Assembly (NCBI RefSeq): GCF_036373705.1
Contig: NC_089864.1
Location: forward strand, 1,296,501 to 1,360,500
Length of the DNA: 64,000 nt
Direction: 5' to 3'
Source of the DNA: Amia ocellicauda
Lineage: Eukaryota; Chordata; Actinopteri; Amiiformes; Amiidae
Part shown: positions 1 through 12,000 of the stretch, one piece after another
Numbering within the stretch: the stretch's first letter is position 1
Layout of the letters: every line of letters begins with the position of its first letter
Made by a program: the position numbers and the translations under genes
Notes under the pieces: model-generated
What the model saw: the letters and a program-made list of their open reading frames with translations, nothing else
What the model was told of the DNA's origin: nothing
Databases searched by the model: none

Positions 1-660
1 ATTTAAAATGTCATAAAAAACGCAGTACTTTCTCCCGGTACAAATAGCACTCAGTGTGGTCCCTAACTGACACCCGGACATGGCTGGCGGTCACAGTTGT
101 ACACTACACAGAACACTACGTGCATGTTGTGGTTTGTAAGCCAGGACGTGTTGGCTTCAGCTGAAGCAAAGAAGAAGATGCAATTTGAATTGTTGAACCC
201 AAAAATGACTGGTCTCTGATTGGAGATGGACAAGGCTCCAGATGTGAGTGTGTCAGGATGATATGGAACCTCTCCCTGGGTGCGTTTTATCCACAATCCA
301 TTGTGACATGGTGTGTTGCAGTGTGTTGGTGGTGCCAGATCGTTGGGCAGGAACTACCCATATGTGTAAATTGTATCATGTCATCATACCGTTCTGTGTA
401 GCTGATATTTAGAGAGAACAGAAAACACGGCGATAAAATTTGGTGTACCTTATCGATGTCATGTAGTTGCCCGACAACCACACGGAGTCCTCTTCTATAT
501 GATAGAATGTTCTTTATAAAAACTTTTAGATGTGTCTTCCAACTACCCAGCTCTGGAGCGCTTCGTTGTAGCTGAATGAACTATTTTGGTATTCTAGTTA
601 AATCGGGCCCTGAATATTCCTTGTCTGCCTGTGTATTGAGGGATTAAAATTCTCCCTATC
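1..660. other. Non-coding stretch, nothing recognised
   Basis: I see no splice-flanked exon, transposon terminus or recognisable protein here. The few short open frames on the minus strand have no family resemblance I can name. Confidence 0.4.
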
Positions 661-663
661 ACG

Positions 664-693
664 ATGTGTGTGTGTGTGTGTGTATGTGTGTGG
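664..693. repeat. (TG)n microsatellite
   Basis: An alternating GT run of about 30 bp, interrupted once. It makes spurious Cys-Val and His-Thr frames on the two strands. Confidence 0.9.
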
Positions 694-939
694 GGTATGT
701 GTTGGTCTTGTTCGTATATCCCACAGCTTGCTGCGCTATGTCTCGAGTCACACTCAGCACCCTTGTTCCTTGAAAAAGAAAGATGGCCATTACCGAATGT
801 GAAGAGCCTTCTGACCTGCCAATCAGTGAAAGTATGTACCAAAGCAGCCCATTGGGGTCCTGCTGGCAGGAGGAAGACCCACCCCTGGCGTCTATGAAAA
901 GTCTCCTCCTGTCTCCAGCTCCCTGCTATTTATTAATCT

Positions 940-1732
940 GGAAGGTCCAGTCCCTGGTCCTCTCCCGCCTGGACTACTACAACTCCCTCCTGGCCGGCCT
1001 GCCTGCGTCCACTACCCGCCTCTCCAGCTCATCCAGAACTCTGCGGCTCGTCTGGTGTCTCTCTGCCACGATTCACACACGCTACTCCACTGCTCCGCTC
1101 CCTCCACTGGCTCCCGATAGCGGCACGCATCCAGTTCAAGACACTGACCCTCACCTACCGCTGTCTCGACCACACCGCACCAAGCTACCTTCAGACACTC
1201 GTCTCTCCATACATCCCCTCCAGACCACCGCGCTCCTCCAGTGCCAGAAGACTAACTCTGCCTCCTCTCCACTCTCCCTCCTCCAGAGCCGCTCCTTCTC
1301 ATCCCTGAACCCTAAGTGGTGGAACGACCTGCCCACCGAAGTCAAAACAGCAGAGTCCCTGACCTCATTCCAGCGCTTATCAAGACGCATCTCTTCCGAC
1401 AGCACTTGTAATATTAGTCCTCTATCCCTGCTAGATGCACTTCAGCTTATTATGCTCCTCTTGTTCTTGATTGTTCTCCTCTTGCTCCCTTTCCCGCAGC
1501 CCTCGTCTGTGACCCGACATCTTGACAGCACATAGCTTTCACCGTCCAGGATGTAGGAAGTCTCTCACTGTACTTGTGTAAATTGTAATTGGAATTTGTA
1601 AAATATATTTTGAATTGCTATGTTTTAGCTAAAGTTGAATTTGAATTTGTAATGATTGATGCCTTGTACTCTGTATTTTGCACTTATGTTGTAAGTCGCC
1701 CTGGATAAGGGCATCTGCCAAGAAATAAAAAT

Positions 1733-1768
<36 letters not shown>

Positions 1769-1770
1769 CC
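940..1770 (+). mobile_element. L2-like LINE, 3' end with frameshifts
   Basis: The frames read pieces of the reverse-transcriptase C-terminal region, such as SRLDYYNSLLAGLP and WWNDLPTEVK, in different frames. The 3' tail has the CTGGATAAGGGCATCTGCCA motif shared by fish L2 LINEs and their SINEs, then an (ATA)n run at about 1735-1768. It is a dead 5'-truncated copy. A related copy lies at 46090-47450. Confidence 0.75.
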
Positions 1771-1939
1771 TCTTCATGTTCATCTTCATGTTCATAATAA
1801 TCTTCATGTTCATAATCACGTTCATCTTAATTTTGGCACTGATCACCCTCCATACAAATGTGCGTCATCAATCTTGCTTCGTCACCAAGGTTTAGGTAAC
1901 GTCATGTGTTGAATGTATGGAAGGCAGTGAAACGCCGTG

Positions 1940-2970
1940 GAGAGGACAGCACTGTGTTCGTGTTCAAACAGAGACAGAGACACTGGAGACACACAGCCCG
2001 AGAGGACAGCACTGTGTTCGTGTTCAAACAGAGACAGAGACACTGGAGACACACAGCCCGAGAGGACAGCACTGTGTTCGTGTTCAAACAGAGACAGAGA
2101 CACTGGAGACACACAGCCCGAGAGGACAGCACTGTGTTCATGTTAAAACAGACAGAGACACTGGAGACACACAGGCCGAGAGGACAGCACTGTGTTCATG
2201 TTCAAACAGAGACAGAGACACTGGAGACACACAGGCCGAGAGGACAGCACTGTGTTCGTGTTCAAACAGAGACAGAGACACTGGAGACACACAGCCCGAG
2301 AGGACAGCACTGTGTTCATGTTAAAACAGACAGAGACACTGGAGACACACAGGCCGAGAGGACAGCACTGTGTTCATGTTCAAACAGAGACAGAGACACT
2401 GGAGACACACAGGCCGAGAGGACAGCACTGTGTTCATGTTCAAACAGAGACAGAGACACTGGAGACACACAGGCCGAGAGGACAGCACTGTGTTCGTGTT
2501 CAAACAGAGACAGAGACACTGGAGACACACAGGCCGAGAGGACAGCACTGTGTTCATGTTAAAACAGACAGAGACACTGGAGACACACAGGCCGAGAGGA
2601 CAGCACTGTGTTCGTGTTCAAACAGAGACAGAGACACTGGAGACACACAGGCCGAGAGGACAGCACTGTGTTCGTGTTCAAACAGAGACAGAGACACTGG
2701 AGACACACAGGCCGAGAGGACAGCACTGTGTTCATGTTAAAACAGAGACAGAGACACTGGAGACACACAGCCCGAGAGGACAGCACTGTGTTCATGTTCA
2801 AACAGAGACAGAGACACTGGAGACACACAGGCCGAGAGGACAGCACTGTGTTCGTGTTCAAACAGAGACAGAGACACTGGAGACACACAGGCCGAGAGGA
2901 CAGCACTGTGTTCATGTTAAAACAGAGACAGAGACACTGGAGACACAGAGCCCGAGAGGACAGCACTGTG
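1940..2970. repeat. 60-bp minisatellite, about 17 units
   Basis: A near-perfect tandem array with a 60-bp unit containing GAGGACAGCACTGTGTTC, AAACAGAGACAGAGACACTGG and AGACACACAG. Three unit types recur: TTCGTGTTCAAACAG (A), TTCATGTTAAAACAG (B, usually 2 bp shorter) and TTCATGTTCAAACAG (C). They often run in the order B-C-A, so the array grew partly by copying multi-unit blocks. Because 60 is divisible by three and the unit has few stops, several frames stay open on both strands. I do not regard any as a gene. Confidence 0.95.
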
Positions 2971-3423
2971 TCTTTTATCATCTGTGCTTTACAGGATTGG
3001 AAACACACGTTTCTGTGAGAGATATTAGGAAGAGCTGAACGTGTAGAAACAACATTATATTCAGACAAGCACGTTCACATAACAATACGCTTCCATGTGC
3101 AGCAATGATACTAAATAGCGAATATGTATTGATATTATTATCGTCATCATTTGTGCGAGTATATATGTATTTTAAACTCCCTTCACTTATTACTCTTACT
3201 ACAGATCTGTAACTGCAAACGATACTTTTTGCCGTATTATTTATAATGTACTTATCAGATCCTTAACCAGGCAAGTTACAGCTGAACAAAATACACACGT
3301 TTCACGATTAATCATCCGGATACAATATATCAGTTATAATTGAACTAAAGTGCGCGTCTCAGTCATGGCGTTTATGGAAACAGGCCGTTAGATGAATCAG
3401 TATCATATCTCTGACTCTCAATG

Positions 3424-3546
3424 AAAGTATGAAATGCGTCACACGTCTGTCTCCTCGCTATGACCCAGAAATGCACCGGGAATCCCCCTGTCTCCGTGTA
3501 GGTGCTGCGAGGCCGCTGTGCTGCGCAGATGCAGTCCAGCTGATTG
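3424..3546 (+). promoter_or_regulatory. MHC class I promoter: IRF-like, kappa-B and Y-box sites
   Basis: Upstream of the class I start codon lie GAAAGTATGAAA (3424-3435, a spaced IRF-like pair), TGCGTCA (3434-3440, like the X2/CRE part of the SXY module), GGGAATCCCC (3478-3487, a perfect NF-kB consensus as in class I enhancer A) and CTGATTGG (3539-3546, Y box/NF-Y). The Y box is unusually close, about 23 bp before the ATG at 3569. The X1 box is uncertain. Site matches are seen; function is inferred. Confidence 0.55.
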
Positions 3547-3568
3547 GAAAGGTCCTGCTCTCCTCACC

Positions 3569-6500
3569 ATGACGTCTGTGTTGCTGGTGCTGCTGTGTTG
3601 TGTCTCCGCGGTGGACAGCGGTGAGTGTCTCTTCACTGACTGGACACTACAGCACATTAACACTGACTGACTGACTGGACACTACAGCACATTAACACTG
3701 ACTGACTCACAGGACACTACAGTACATTAACACTGACTGACTGACTGGACACTACAGTACATTAACACAGACTGACTGACTGGACACTACAGCACATTAA
3801 CACTGACTGACTGACTGGACACTACAGCACATTAACACTGACTGACTGGACACTACAGTACATTAACACTGACTGACTGACTGGACACTACAGTACATTA
3901 ACACTGACTGACTGGACACTACAGCACATTAACACTGACTGACTGGACACTACAGCACATTAACACTGACTGACTGACTGGACACTACAGCACATTAACA
4001 CTGACTGACTGACTGGACAGTGTTAATGTACTGTAGTGTCCAGTCAGTCAGTGTTAATGTACTGTAGTGTCCAGTCAGTCAGTCAGTGTTAATGTACTGT
4101 AGTGTCCAGTCAGTCAGTCAGTGTTAATGTACTGTAGTGTCCAGTCTGTCAGTCAGTGTTAATGTGCTGTAGTGTCCAGTCAGTCAGTCAGTGTTAATGT
4201 ACTGTAGTGTCCAGTCTGTCAGTCAGTGTTAATGTGCTGTAGTGTCCAGTCAGTCAGTGTTAATGTACTGTAGTGTCCAGTCAGTCAGTCAGTGTTAATG
4301 GACTGTAGTGTCCAGTCAGTCAGTGTTAATGTGCTGTAGTGTCCAGTCAGTCAGTCACTGTTAATGGACTGTAGTGTCCAGTCAGTCAGTGTTAATGTGC
4401 TGTAGTGTCCAGTCAGTCAGTCAGTGTTAATGTACTGTAGTGTCCAGTCAGTCAGTCACTGTTAATGGACTGTAGTGTCCAGTCAGTCAGTGTTAATGTG
4501 CTGTAGTGTCCAGTCAGTCAGTCAGTGTTAATGTACTGTAGTGTCCAGTCAGTCAGTGTTAATGTGCTGTAGTGTCCAGTCAGTCAGTGTTAATGTACTG
4601 TAGTGTCCAGTCAGTCAGTCAGTGTTAATGTACTGTAGTGTCCAGTCAGTCAGTCAGTGTTAATGTGCTGTAGTGTCCAGTCAGTCAGTGTTAATGTACT
4701 GTAGTGTCCAGTCAGTCAGTGTTAATGTACTGTAGTGTCCAGTCAGTCAGTCAGTGTTAATGTGCTATAGTGTCCAGTCAGTCAGTCAGTGTTAATGTGC
4801 TGTAGTGTCCAGTCAGTCAGTGTTAATGTACTGTAGTGTCCAGTCAGTCAGTGTTAATGTACTGTAGTGTCCAGTCAGTCAGTGTTAATGTGCTGTAGTG
4901 TCCAGTCAGTCAGTCAGTGTTAATGTGCTGTAGTGTCCAGTCAGTCAGTGTTAATGTACTGTAGTTTTCAGTGAGTTCTGTCTTTCTCTCTCTATTGCAG
5001 AGATCCACTCCCTGCAGTACATCTACACCGCCCTGTCTAGTCCTGCACAGACCCTTCCACAGTTCACTGCCATGGGTCTCCTTGATGACAAAGAGATCGA
5101 TTACTATGACAGTGTGCAGCAGCAGAAGATCCCCAAACAGAACTGGATGATGGAGAACCTGCCTGCAGACTACTGGGAGAAAGGCACCCAGTCCCGCAGG
5201 AGCAAGGAGCAGTGGTTCAAGGTCAACGTGGGCATCCTGATGGACAGAATGAGGGACAATAGGACAGGTGGGCCGGACAACATTCCTCTGTTTCTTTAGT
5301 GTTGTATTTCTTTAGTGTCCAGACCGTCAGTCAGTGTTAATGTGCTGTAGTGTCCAGTCAGTCAGTCAGTGTTAATGTGCTGTAGTGTCCAGTCAGTCAG
5401 TCAGTGTTAATGTGCTGTAGTGTCCAGTCAGTCAGTCAGTGTTAATGTGCTGTAGTGTCCAGTCAGTCAGTCAGTATTAATGTGCTGTAGTGTCCAGTCA
5501 GTCAGTCAGTGTTAATGTGCTGTAGTGTCCAGTCAGTCAGTCAGTGTTAATGTGCTGTAGTGTCCAGTCAGTCAGTCAGTGTTAATGTGCTGTAGTGTCC
5601 AGTCAGTCAGTCAGTATTAATGTGCTGTAGTGTCCAGTCAGTCAGTCAGTGTTAATGTGCTGTAGTGTCCAGTCAGTCAGTTTTAATGTGCTGTAGTGTC
5701 CAGTCAGTCAGTCAGTATTAATGTGCTGTAGTGTCCAGTCAGTCAGTCAGTGTTAATGTGCTGTAGTGTCCAGTCAGTCAGTCAGTGTTAATGTGCTGTA
5801 GTGTCCAGTCAGTCAGTGTTAATGTGCTGTAGTGTCCAGTCAGTCAGTCAGTATTAATGTGCTGTAGTGTCCAGTCAGTCAGTCAGTGTTAATGTGCTGT
5901 AGTGTCCAGTCAGTCAGTTTTAATGGGCTGTAGGGTCCAGTCAGTCAGGGTGTATACTCTGTGTGTATATATAATTAATTAAATCTCTCTGTCTCTCAGA
6001 TCTGCACATCCTCCAGTGGAGACACGGCTGTGAGATCAATTTCAAGGACGACTCCTCCTATGAGTTCATTCATGGCTACGATCAGTACAGCTACGACGGC
6101 GCCGACTTCCTGTCCTTCGACGAGTCCAGATCTCAGTGGGTGGCGCCCGTCCCCCCGGCCGAGCCGACCAAACGCAAGTGGGACAACGAGCAGATCCTGA
6201 ACCAGTACACCAAGGGCTACCTGGAGCGGGAGTGTGTGGACTGGCTCACCAAGTTCATGAGATTCGCAGAGCGGACGATCAGTAGGACTGGTGAGTGCTG
6301 GGCTTGACTAGTCGGGACTGGAAGGACATTGAAGAAGGCACAGATGGACATAGTGAGAACTGGCCCCTACTTGCAGTGCTTAACTGCCTCCCTGTATCTC
6401 TGCTTTTCTTTTTGGTTTGCGATATTGTACTGTAGTGATACTGTAATTTTTGATTAACCAATCAGTAACTGTGCCTTTCATTTAAGCCTCGTCTGTCTTT

Positions 6501-8546
6501 GTCTAGCCTTGTCTCTGTGTAAATGTCCAGTCAGTGTTAATGTGCTGTAGTGTCCAGTCAGTCATTGTTAATGTGCTGTAGTGTCCAGTCAGTCAGTCAG
6601 TGTTAATGTGCTGTAGTGTCCAGTCAGTCAGTGTTAATGTACTGTAGTGTCCAGTCAGTCAGTCAGTGTTAATGTGCTGTAGTGTCCAGTCAGTCAGTCA
6701 GTCAGTGTTAATGTGCTGTAGTGTCCAGTCAGTGTTAGTGTGCTGTAGTGTCCAGTCAGTCAGTGTTAATGTGCAGTAGTGTCCAGTCAGTCAGTCAGTC
6801 AGTGTTAATGTCCTGTAGAGTCCTGTCCAGCTGTTTAGCGATTTAATTCTCTCTCTCTCTCTCTCTCTCAGTTACTCCTGATGTCCACATCTTTGCCAAG
6901 TCCTCTCCGAGCCCTGGCCGTATCACCCTGTTCTGTCTGGCCACTGGATTCTACCCCAAGGACTTCACAGTAGAGCTGCTCAGATGGAGGGCTGTGCTGG
7001 GGGAGGCAGACGGGGTGCAGTCCAGTGGGGTCAGACCCAACAGGGACCCTGAGGACACCTACCAGCTCAGGAAGTGGCTGGAGATCAAGAGCACAGAGAC
7101 TGAGGGCTACAGCTGCCGGGTGTCACACAGGACTCTCTATGAATCCATCATCAGGGACTGGGGTAAAGACTGAGTGGATGTCTGTGTGCACTGTGAGGGT
7201 AGTGCGGGTGACTGGAGTGCTGTGCGCTTTAACAATCCTTCTGTATCTGTGTGTGTCCGTCTGTTTGCCTGTGTCTGTGTGTCCAGATGGTAAGGTGTCG
7301 GACAGTCCAGACGGTGGTTCTGACAGTGTCGGCATAGCGGTCATTGTTCTGCTGCTGATCCTGAGTGCAGCTGGGCTGGGATACTTCCTGTATAGGAGGA
7401 ACAAGCCGGGTAGGATCTCATCAACTTCTCTCTTTGTATTTGTGTTTTAATCTGTTTACACCTCGTACCTTGATCTCCAGGGGCTCCCGAGCGGCTCCAG
7501 CCTGAGCGCTGTACTGCAGTCAGTGTGTGTTGTTCTTCACACAGCTGTTGTGTTGTGTGTTTCAGTTGTTTTCCTACAGGCATCGCTGTAGCAGCACCAG
7601 CAAACTAACCCGCACAACAACCGCAAAATCAGCGTAGAAGCGGTCATTCATTTGAAACATTTTGGAGCACTTAAATGTAACTTGTATATATTTAATTGAT
7701 GTTTTGTCTGTAATACTGACTACAATGGTTGCTTACATCAGTGCTGATGGCTGTGATTGTTAACTTACACACAATCGTGCATGATTTGATCTAATAACAT
7801 CACCTGAGATGACTTATGGTCTCTCTCTCCCTCTGGACACAACTGAATTTAATTAACGATCTCTATCTCTATTTCTCTCAGCTGGGCTGCCATTCTGCAA
7901 TGGACCGACCCCTTCAAATGGACACGCCTCCACTGGACACGTCTCCACTGGACACACCTCCGGTGGACACTACTCCGATGGACACACGCCTCTAACGGAC
8001 ACCCCTCCAATGAACATGCCTCCTTTGGACACGTGTCCGAATGAACACGCCTCCAATGGACACGCCTCCAATAGACATGCCTCCAATGGACATGCCTCCA
8101 ACGGACACGCCTCCGATGGACACGTCTCCGATGGCAATGGTACAGTTCCTGGTGTCAATAGAGCAGTTTTTCTGAGTTAACTCTGATTCTGAAATTAAAT
8201 GAATGATCTCTCTCTCTCCCTCTCTGTCTCTCAGGCGTGTCAGTGCAGCCCCTGATACCCAGCAATGGACAGACACACACAAATGGACACACCTCCAACG
8301 GCGAAGGTAAAGTATTGTATACGTGTATTGGCACAGCTGAGCAGCAGACATTTTAAACATTAAAATCAGGGACAGGCATTTTACAATTAAGGGATGCGCT
8401 ACGAATAGTTTGAAATGTCAGGGAGTACAACCTGTTTGAAGTGAAGATTGGGATTAACAAATCACAGGATATAATCCTGTCAGTCCGTTGAGACCAGTCT
8501 GTGTGAGATTTCTCTCTCTGTTTCCCATGCAGCGCTCTGTGGTTAG
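3569..8546 (+). CDS. MHC class I alpha chain, L-lineage-like, complete 8-exon gene
   Basis: Encodes a single-pass membrane MHC class I heavy chain of about 455 residues. Exons: leader 3569-3620, alpha-1 5001-5267, alpha-2 6000-6290, alpha-3 6872-7162, connecting/TM 7287-7409, tail 7882-8139, 8235-8306 and 8533-8546 (stop TAG). Every junction is phase 1 with GT-AG sites. Alpha-1 has [10 protein letters not shown] and [14 protein letters not shown] and ends in the usual N-glycosylation site NRT. Alpha-2 has the Cys pair in RHGCEI and ERECVDWL, and TKRKW, matching the T143/K146/W147 peptide-terminus contacts. Alpha-3 has the Ig C1 cysteines in FCLATGFYP and YSCRVSH. The Y84-equivalent is not obvious, so peptide binding may be non-classical. 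[17 protein letters not shown] and [10 protein letters not shown] remind me of the teleost L lineage. Family is certain; the lineage call is from memory. An alternative short exon after 7565 would end the tail early. Confidence 0.9.
3640..4970. repeat. 31/35-bp minisatellite with orientation switch, in class I intron 1
   Basis: Tandem units of CACTACAGCACATTAACA plus a variable number of CTGA tetramers. About 11 units run in one orientation (about 3640-4017) and about 29 in the opposite one (about 4018-4970). The switch is an inverted repeat with arms ACATTAACACTG and CAGTGTTAATGT around a 14-nt loop. Unit length varies by 4 bp with the CAGT/CTGA count. The array fills almost all of intron 1. 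Confidence 0.95.
5310..5950. repeat. Same minisatellite, class I intron 2
   Basis: About 18 units of the intron-1 minisatellite, all reading GTTAATGTGCTGTAGTGTCC followed by two or three CAGT tetramers. It fills intron 2 between the alpha-1 and alpha-2 exons. Most units are 35 bp and nearly identical, so the array is young or homogenised. Confidence 0.95.
6522..6820. repeat. Same minisatellite, class I intron 3
   Basis: About nine units of the same 31/35-bp family, in the same orientation as in intron 2, followed by a CT-rich tract at the alpha-3 splice acceptor. Confidence 0.93.
7882..8139 (+). repeat. Exonic 15-bp repeat in the class I tail
   Basis: This tail exon is built of a degenerate 15-bp unit close to GGACACGCCTCCAAT. 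Read in the gene frame it gives repeated Asn-Gly-His-Ala-Ser type pentapeptides. A middle stretch reads as [13 protein letters not shown], as if a small indel pair had shifted the repeat frame. The next exon (8235-8306) continues with TNGHTSNGE. The unit is divisible by three, so copy number can change without breaking the frame. Confidence 0.9.
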
Positions 8547-8637
8547 AGGCCTCTTGTGATGGACCGCTCAGGGACCACGGGGTCGAGGTGCGGGAGGAGA
8601 ACGGCCCAGATCCCGAGCCTCACTTCTGCCCCGACCA

Positions 8638-8643
8638 ATTAAA
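8638..8643 (+). terminator. Possible polyadenylation signal (ATTAAA)
   Basis: ATTAAA lies about 92 bp after the class I stop codon. A canonical AATAAA lies further on at 9893-9898 and could end a longer 3' UTR. Confidence 0.4.
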
Positions 8644-8659
8644 GTAACTGCCCTTTCCC

Positions 8660-11100
8660 AGCGTTCCCTGCTCTGCCTGCCTCCCTCCTGCACCGCATAC
8701 CCCTCACCTGCAGCAACTCCTCGGCTCACTCCACGCGGGTGGGGGGTTTCCGCTGGCCTCGTCCTTGACGCCGTGTCATCGTCCCCGTGTCCAGCGAGTC
8801 CGAATTGTACCTTCTACTGTATGTGTCTGTTGGGGACGTCAGCACTCCTGAAATGTTTTGTGTTTGTGTTTAACCTGTAAATGACTGTATCTCAGTCTGT
8901 TACACTGCCACCGCTGACCGCTGGTCTTCCACCTGTTACAACACCCCCCACTCCAGCCCTGCCGCCTGCGCCCGTCCTCAGTGTTGTGGAGGAGTGGGGG
9001 GGGCAGAGCTGACTAGTCATTCCACTGTAGAAACTCCTACTGACTGCGAATGCACTGCAGACGTTACCACAGAAGTGTTTTCCATGTTGTACTGAGTAAT
9101 ATGTGATACTCAGGGTCTCATAATTGACAGGGTGCTGATCATAGACCTAGGGACCCTTGACCTCAGGGGTGTCCCACGTGTTATCAGTGGCGCAGACCCC
9201 GCCTCCTCCTTGCCGTCTCTAACTGTAGAACTCAGATTGGAAGACAATCTGTCAATCATAATTGGTTTTGAATGTTGTGATTTTTTCCCCCGGACCGCAC
9301 TTGGCCAGTAGCCAGTAGGCCGCTCTCCACCCCTCCGGACCGCCAGCAGCCGCCCCCCACGAGTCCAGGGCTGTTTTTTGGCCCCAGTCCGGCCCTGGTT
9401 CTGTACCCTGGGCAGTGCGCTTGAGAGAACTGCAGAGCTGTGATGGTTACTCGTTCATTCAGCAACAACACTGACTCAGGTACATGCACTCACTAGCAAC
9501 TGTACCGGATAATACTGAAGTCCAAATGTTTCTCTTATATCTAAGTAGGATTTGTATAAGTACTGCTCAGTTGTTTGAGTTGCGCAATGCACAATGTTTG
9601 TGTGATTTATGTGTGAGATGTTTTTTTATTAATTTGTATTTTACAAAACTGAGCTGAACTGAAAGCTGCATATTAACTGGAGATGATCCCGGGCCTAGTG
9701 TGGAGCTCTGGACTAAACTAGTCCACAAGTTAAACCAATTGCAACGGACTTGAGGGCTGAAGTTGGAAATTAAACAGGTCTCCATGGCCAGAAACCTCCA
9801 AACCACTGCTGCTGCCTCTAGAGGAGACTAAGTCCGGGACTAACTTAGACCTCCAGCTACGGACTGATTATGGATAGTACCGTACTATCAGCAATAAAAT
9901 GTGAAAAAACAGATTGTATTGAGAACTTTTGTAATTGAAGTATATTTGCGTTTTTGTTTTCGACATCAGCAAACATTTTTGTATCATGACAGCACAGCTA
10001 AAAATGTAAATAATAATAATCCGTGTACAAATTGTCGGTTGAAAGGTTTTTTTTAAATAAATGACAATATATTGAAAGCTCTACAGGAATTATTACCCAC
10101 CTGGAATTGTAATGCAATATTATATGAATAATGTGAAATTATAGGTCTGTGTATAATATGTGTATGTAGCCTATAGCAGACTTGGTATATTAGTAAATGC
10201 CAATATAGGATCAGTACACCGAGCCCGGGCAGGGTGTGGTTCAGCTCTGTTAAATTCAGACCAGTTGTATGAGCAGCACAGTTCACTGGCAGTGCACAGC
10301 AGCAGCAGCACGTCCGCCCGGCGCTGTGTGAAAGCAGCTGGTCTCACACTCCTCTCTGCCTCTTTTTCAATGCAATGGGACCTAACTTAGTAAGCAGCTC
10401 CGTACGAACTCTGCAAGTTCCCTGCAATTGACCCACTATTTCGTTTTTCCATTGTTTTTGCATTTAAATTCTGTTGATGAACAACCTGTTTTGGTTATTA
10501 TAATTTTTTAAGTAGTGTGGGAAATTATTTCATTAAATTACTTTTGGATAGTTTGTTTTCTGTGCGTCTGTGGGTGTGAGTGTATTATTTATCTGTAATA
10601 AAACACTGTCTCCAGCACTGTGCCCTATACTGCACTATACTATATAAACTATAGTCACACAGCGCTGCTCCAGTCTGGGACCTATACTATACTATACTAT
10701 ACGATACCTATCATTTGTGGTGGTTCATATATTTTTATTTGTATTTGTAGCAAATCTCATGCATACCTTGATTGTGGATCCTGCAGACAGTGTCAGGCTT
10801 CAAACCAGCAGAATAAAACTGACATGCATGCATATATTTACAGTTTAGTTACAGCTGCTGTGGGATGTATTAAAAGACAGATGCATAGAGCTCTGTGTCT
10901 ACGACAGCAGGAGAGAAGAGCAGGTGAAGGAGAAATAGAGAGAGGGGGAAGAGGAGCTGAAGGAGAGGATGGAGGAGGAATAATACGCCTGCGAGGGATG
11001 CGCTGTCATCTCTAATCAGCTGGGCACACTGCGCCTGTGCAACCCAACATCTCCAACATGTCTTTGCTCCAGGAAGTAGCCTGTGCGCAGCTGCAGTTTA
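8660..11100. other. Class I intergenic region
   Basis: Probable 3' UTR of the first class I gene up to the AATAAA at 9893, then AT-rich sequence. No exon or transposon terminus was recognised. A purine-rich run of GAG/GGA triplets at about 10910-10980 precedes the second class I copy. Confidence 0.4.
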
Positions 11101-11825
11101 CGGGTTGCGGGTTCAAACGCGTGTGCCGTCTCTGTGCAATGGTGTCGAGATGGATGTGACGTGTCTGTGGCTGATCTGCTGCGGTGTCATGGCTGTGGAC
11201 AGCGGTGAGTGAAGTCATCCCTCTGTGCTTCACATGAGAATTTGTTCACACAGCTAACGACGACAACATGACAAGCCCGATCTGTTCATTACTGCGCATG
11301 TGTGTTAAACGAGGTGTGGTCACTTCTGACAGAGAATACTGACCTAGTGTCCATCTAGTGTCCTAGTGATATCTAACAGGGAGAGGGGCTAAAACACTTC
11401 ATGTTGCTTAAACCTGACCATCAGAGTCTTTACGTCTACAGTTAGGCACTTTAATGCATTTAGCGTTACAACACAACACATCAGGTTGTTTTGATATTTA
11501 ATGCACTATTGAGGTCACATGTTTGGTTTGAATATTTTAGGATTTTTTAAGTTTTAGAAATTATTTTATTAAAGTATTAAAATGTTGTATTGTTTTTTAA
11601 ATTGTAATTGTTAAATTGCCACAATATACAGTATTTTACAGTTAGACACTTCCTCATGCTACTAATTAAAGATGGAGACTTTTTACTAATATTGACAATA
11701 TAATAAAGATGTTCAGCCCTGCATATAATCAGTTATGTGGACTGTGCTTGGAAGAGCATAACTAACTCTCACCTCCTCTTCCTGCAGAGATCCACTCCCT
11801 CCAGTACATCTACACTGCCCTGTCC

Positions 11826-12000
11826 ACAGCAGCACTGTGGAGTATTGGTTAGGGCTCTGGACTCATAACCGGAAATAACTCAAATCCTAGATGCGGCAGT
11901 TGTACCCTTGAGCAAGATACCTCACTCAGACTGCTCCAGTAAAATCCCCAGCTATATAAATGGGATAAGAGCATCAGCTAAATGACAAAAATAATAATGA
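11826..12000 (+). mobile_element. tRNA-derived SINE inserted in the alpha-1 exon
   Basis: Starts GCACTGTGGAGTATTGGTTA with an A-box-like segment, continues through TGTACCCTTGAGCAAGATAC and ends in ATAAGAGCATCAGCTAAATG plus an A-rich tail. It is the same family as the copy at 29185-29385. It breaks the second class I copy. Confidence 0.85.

Noticed and set aside
1882-3068. Several long open frames on both strands over the 60-bp minisatellite
   Set aside because: They are consequences of a stop-poor repeat with a unit divisible by three. No splice sites, start context or domain.
3640-6820. CRISPR-like repeat arrays
   Set aside because: Units are contiguous with no unique spacers, and the host is a vertebrate; these are minisatellites.
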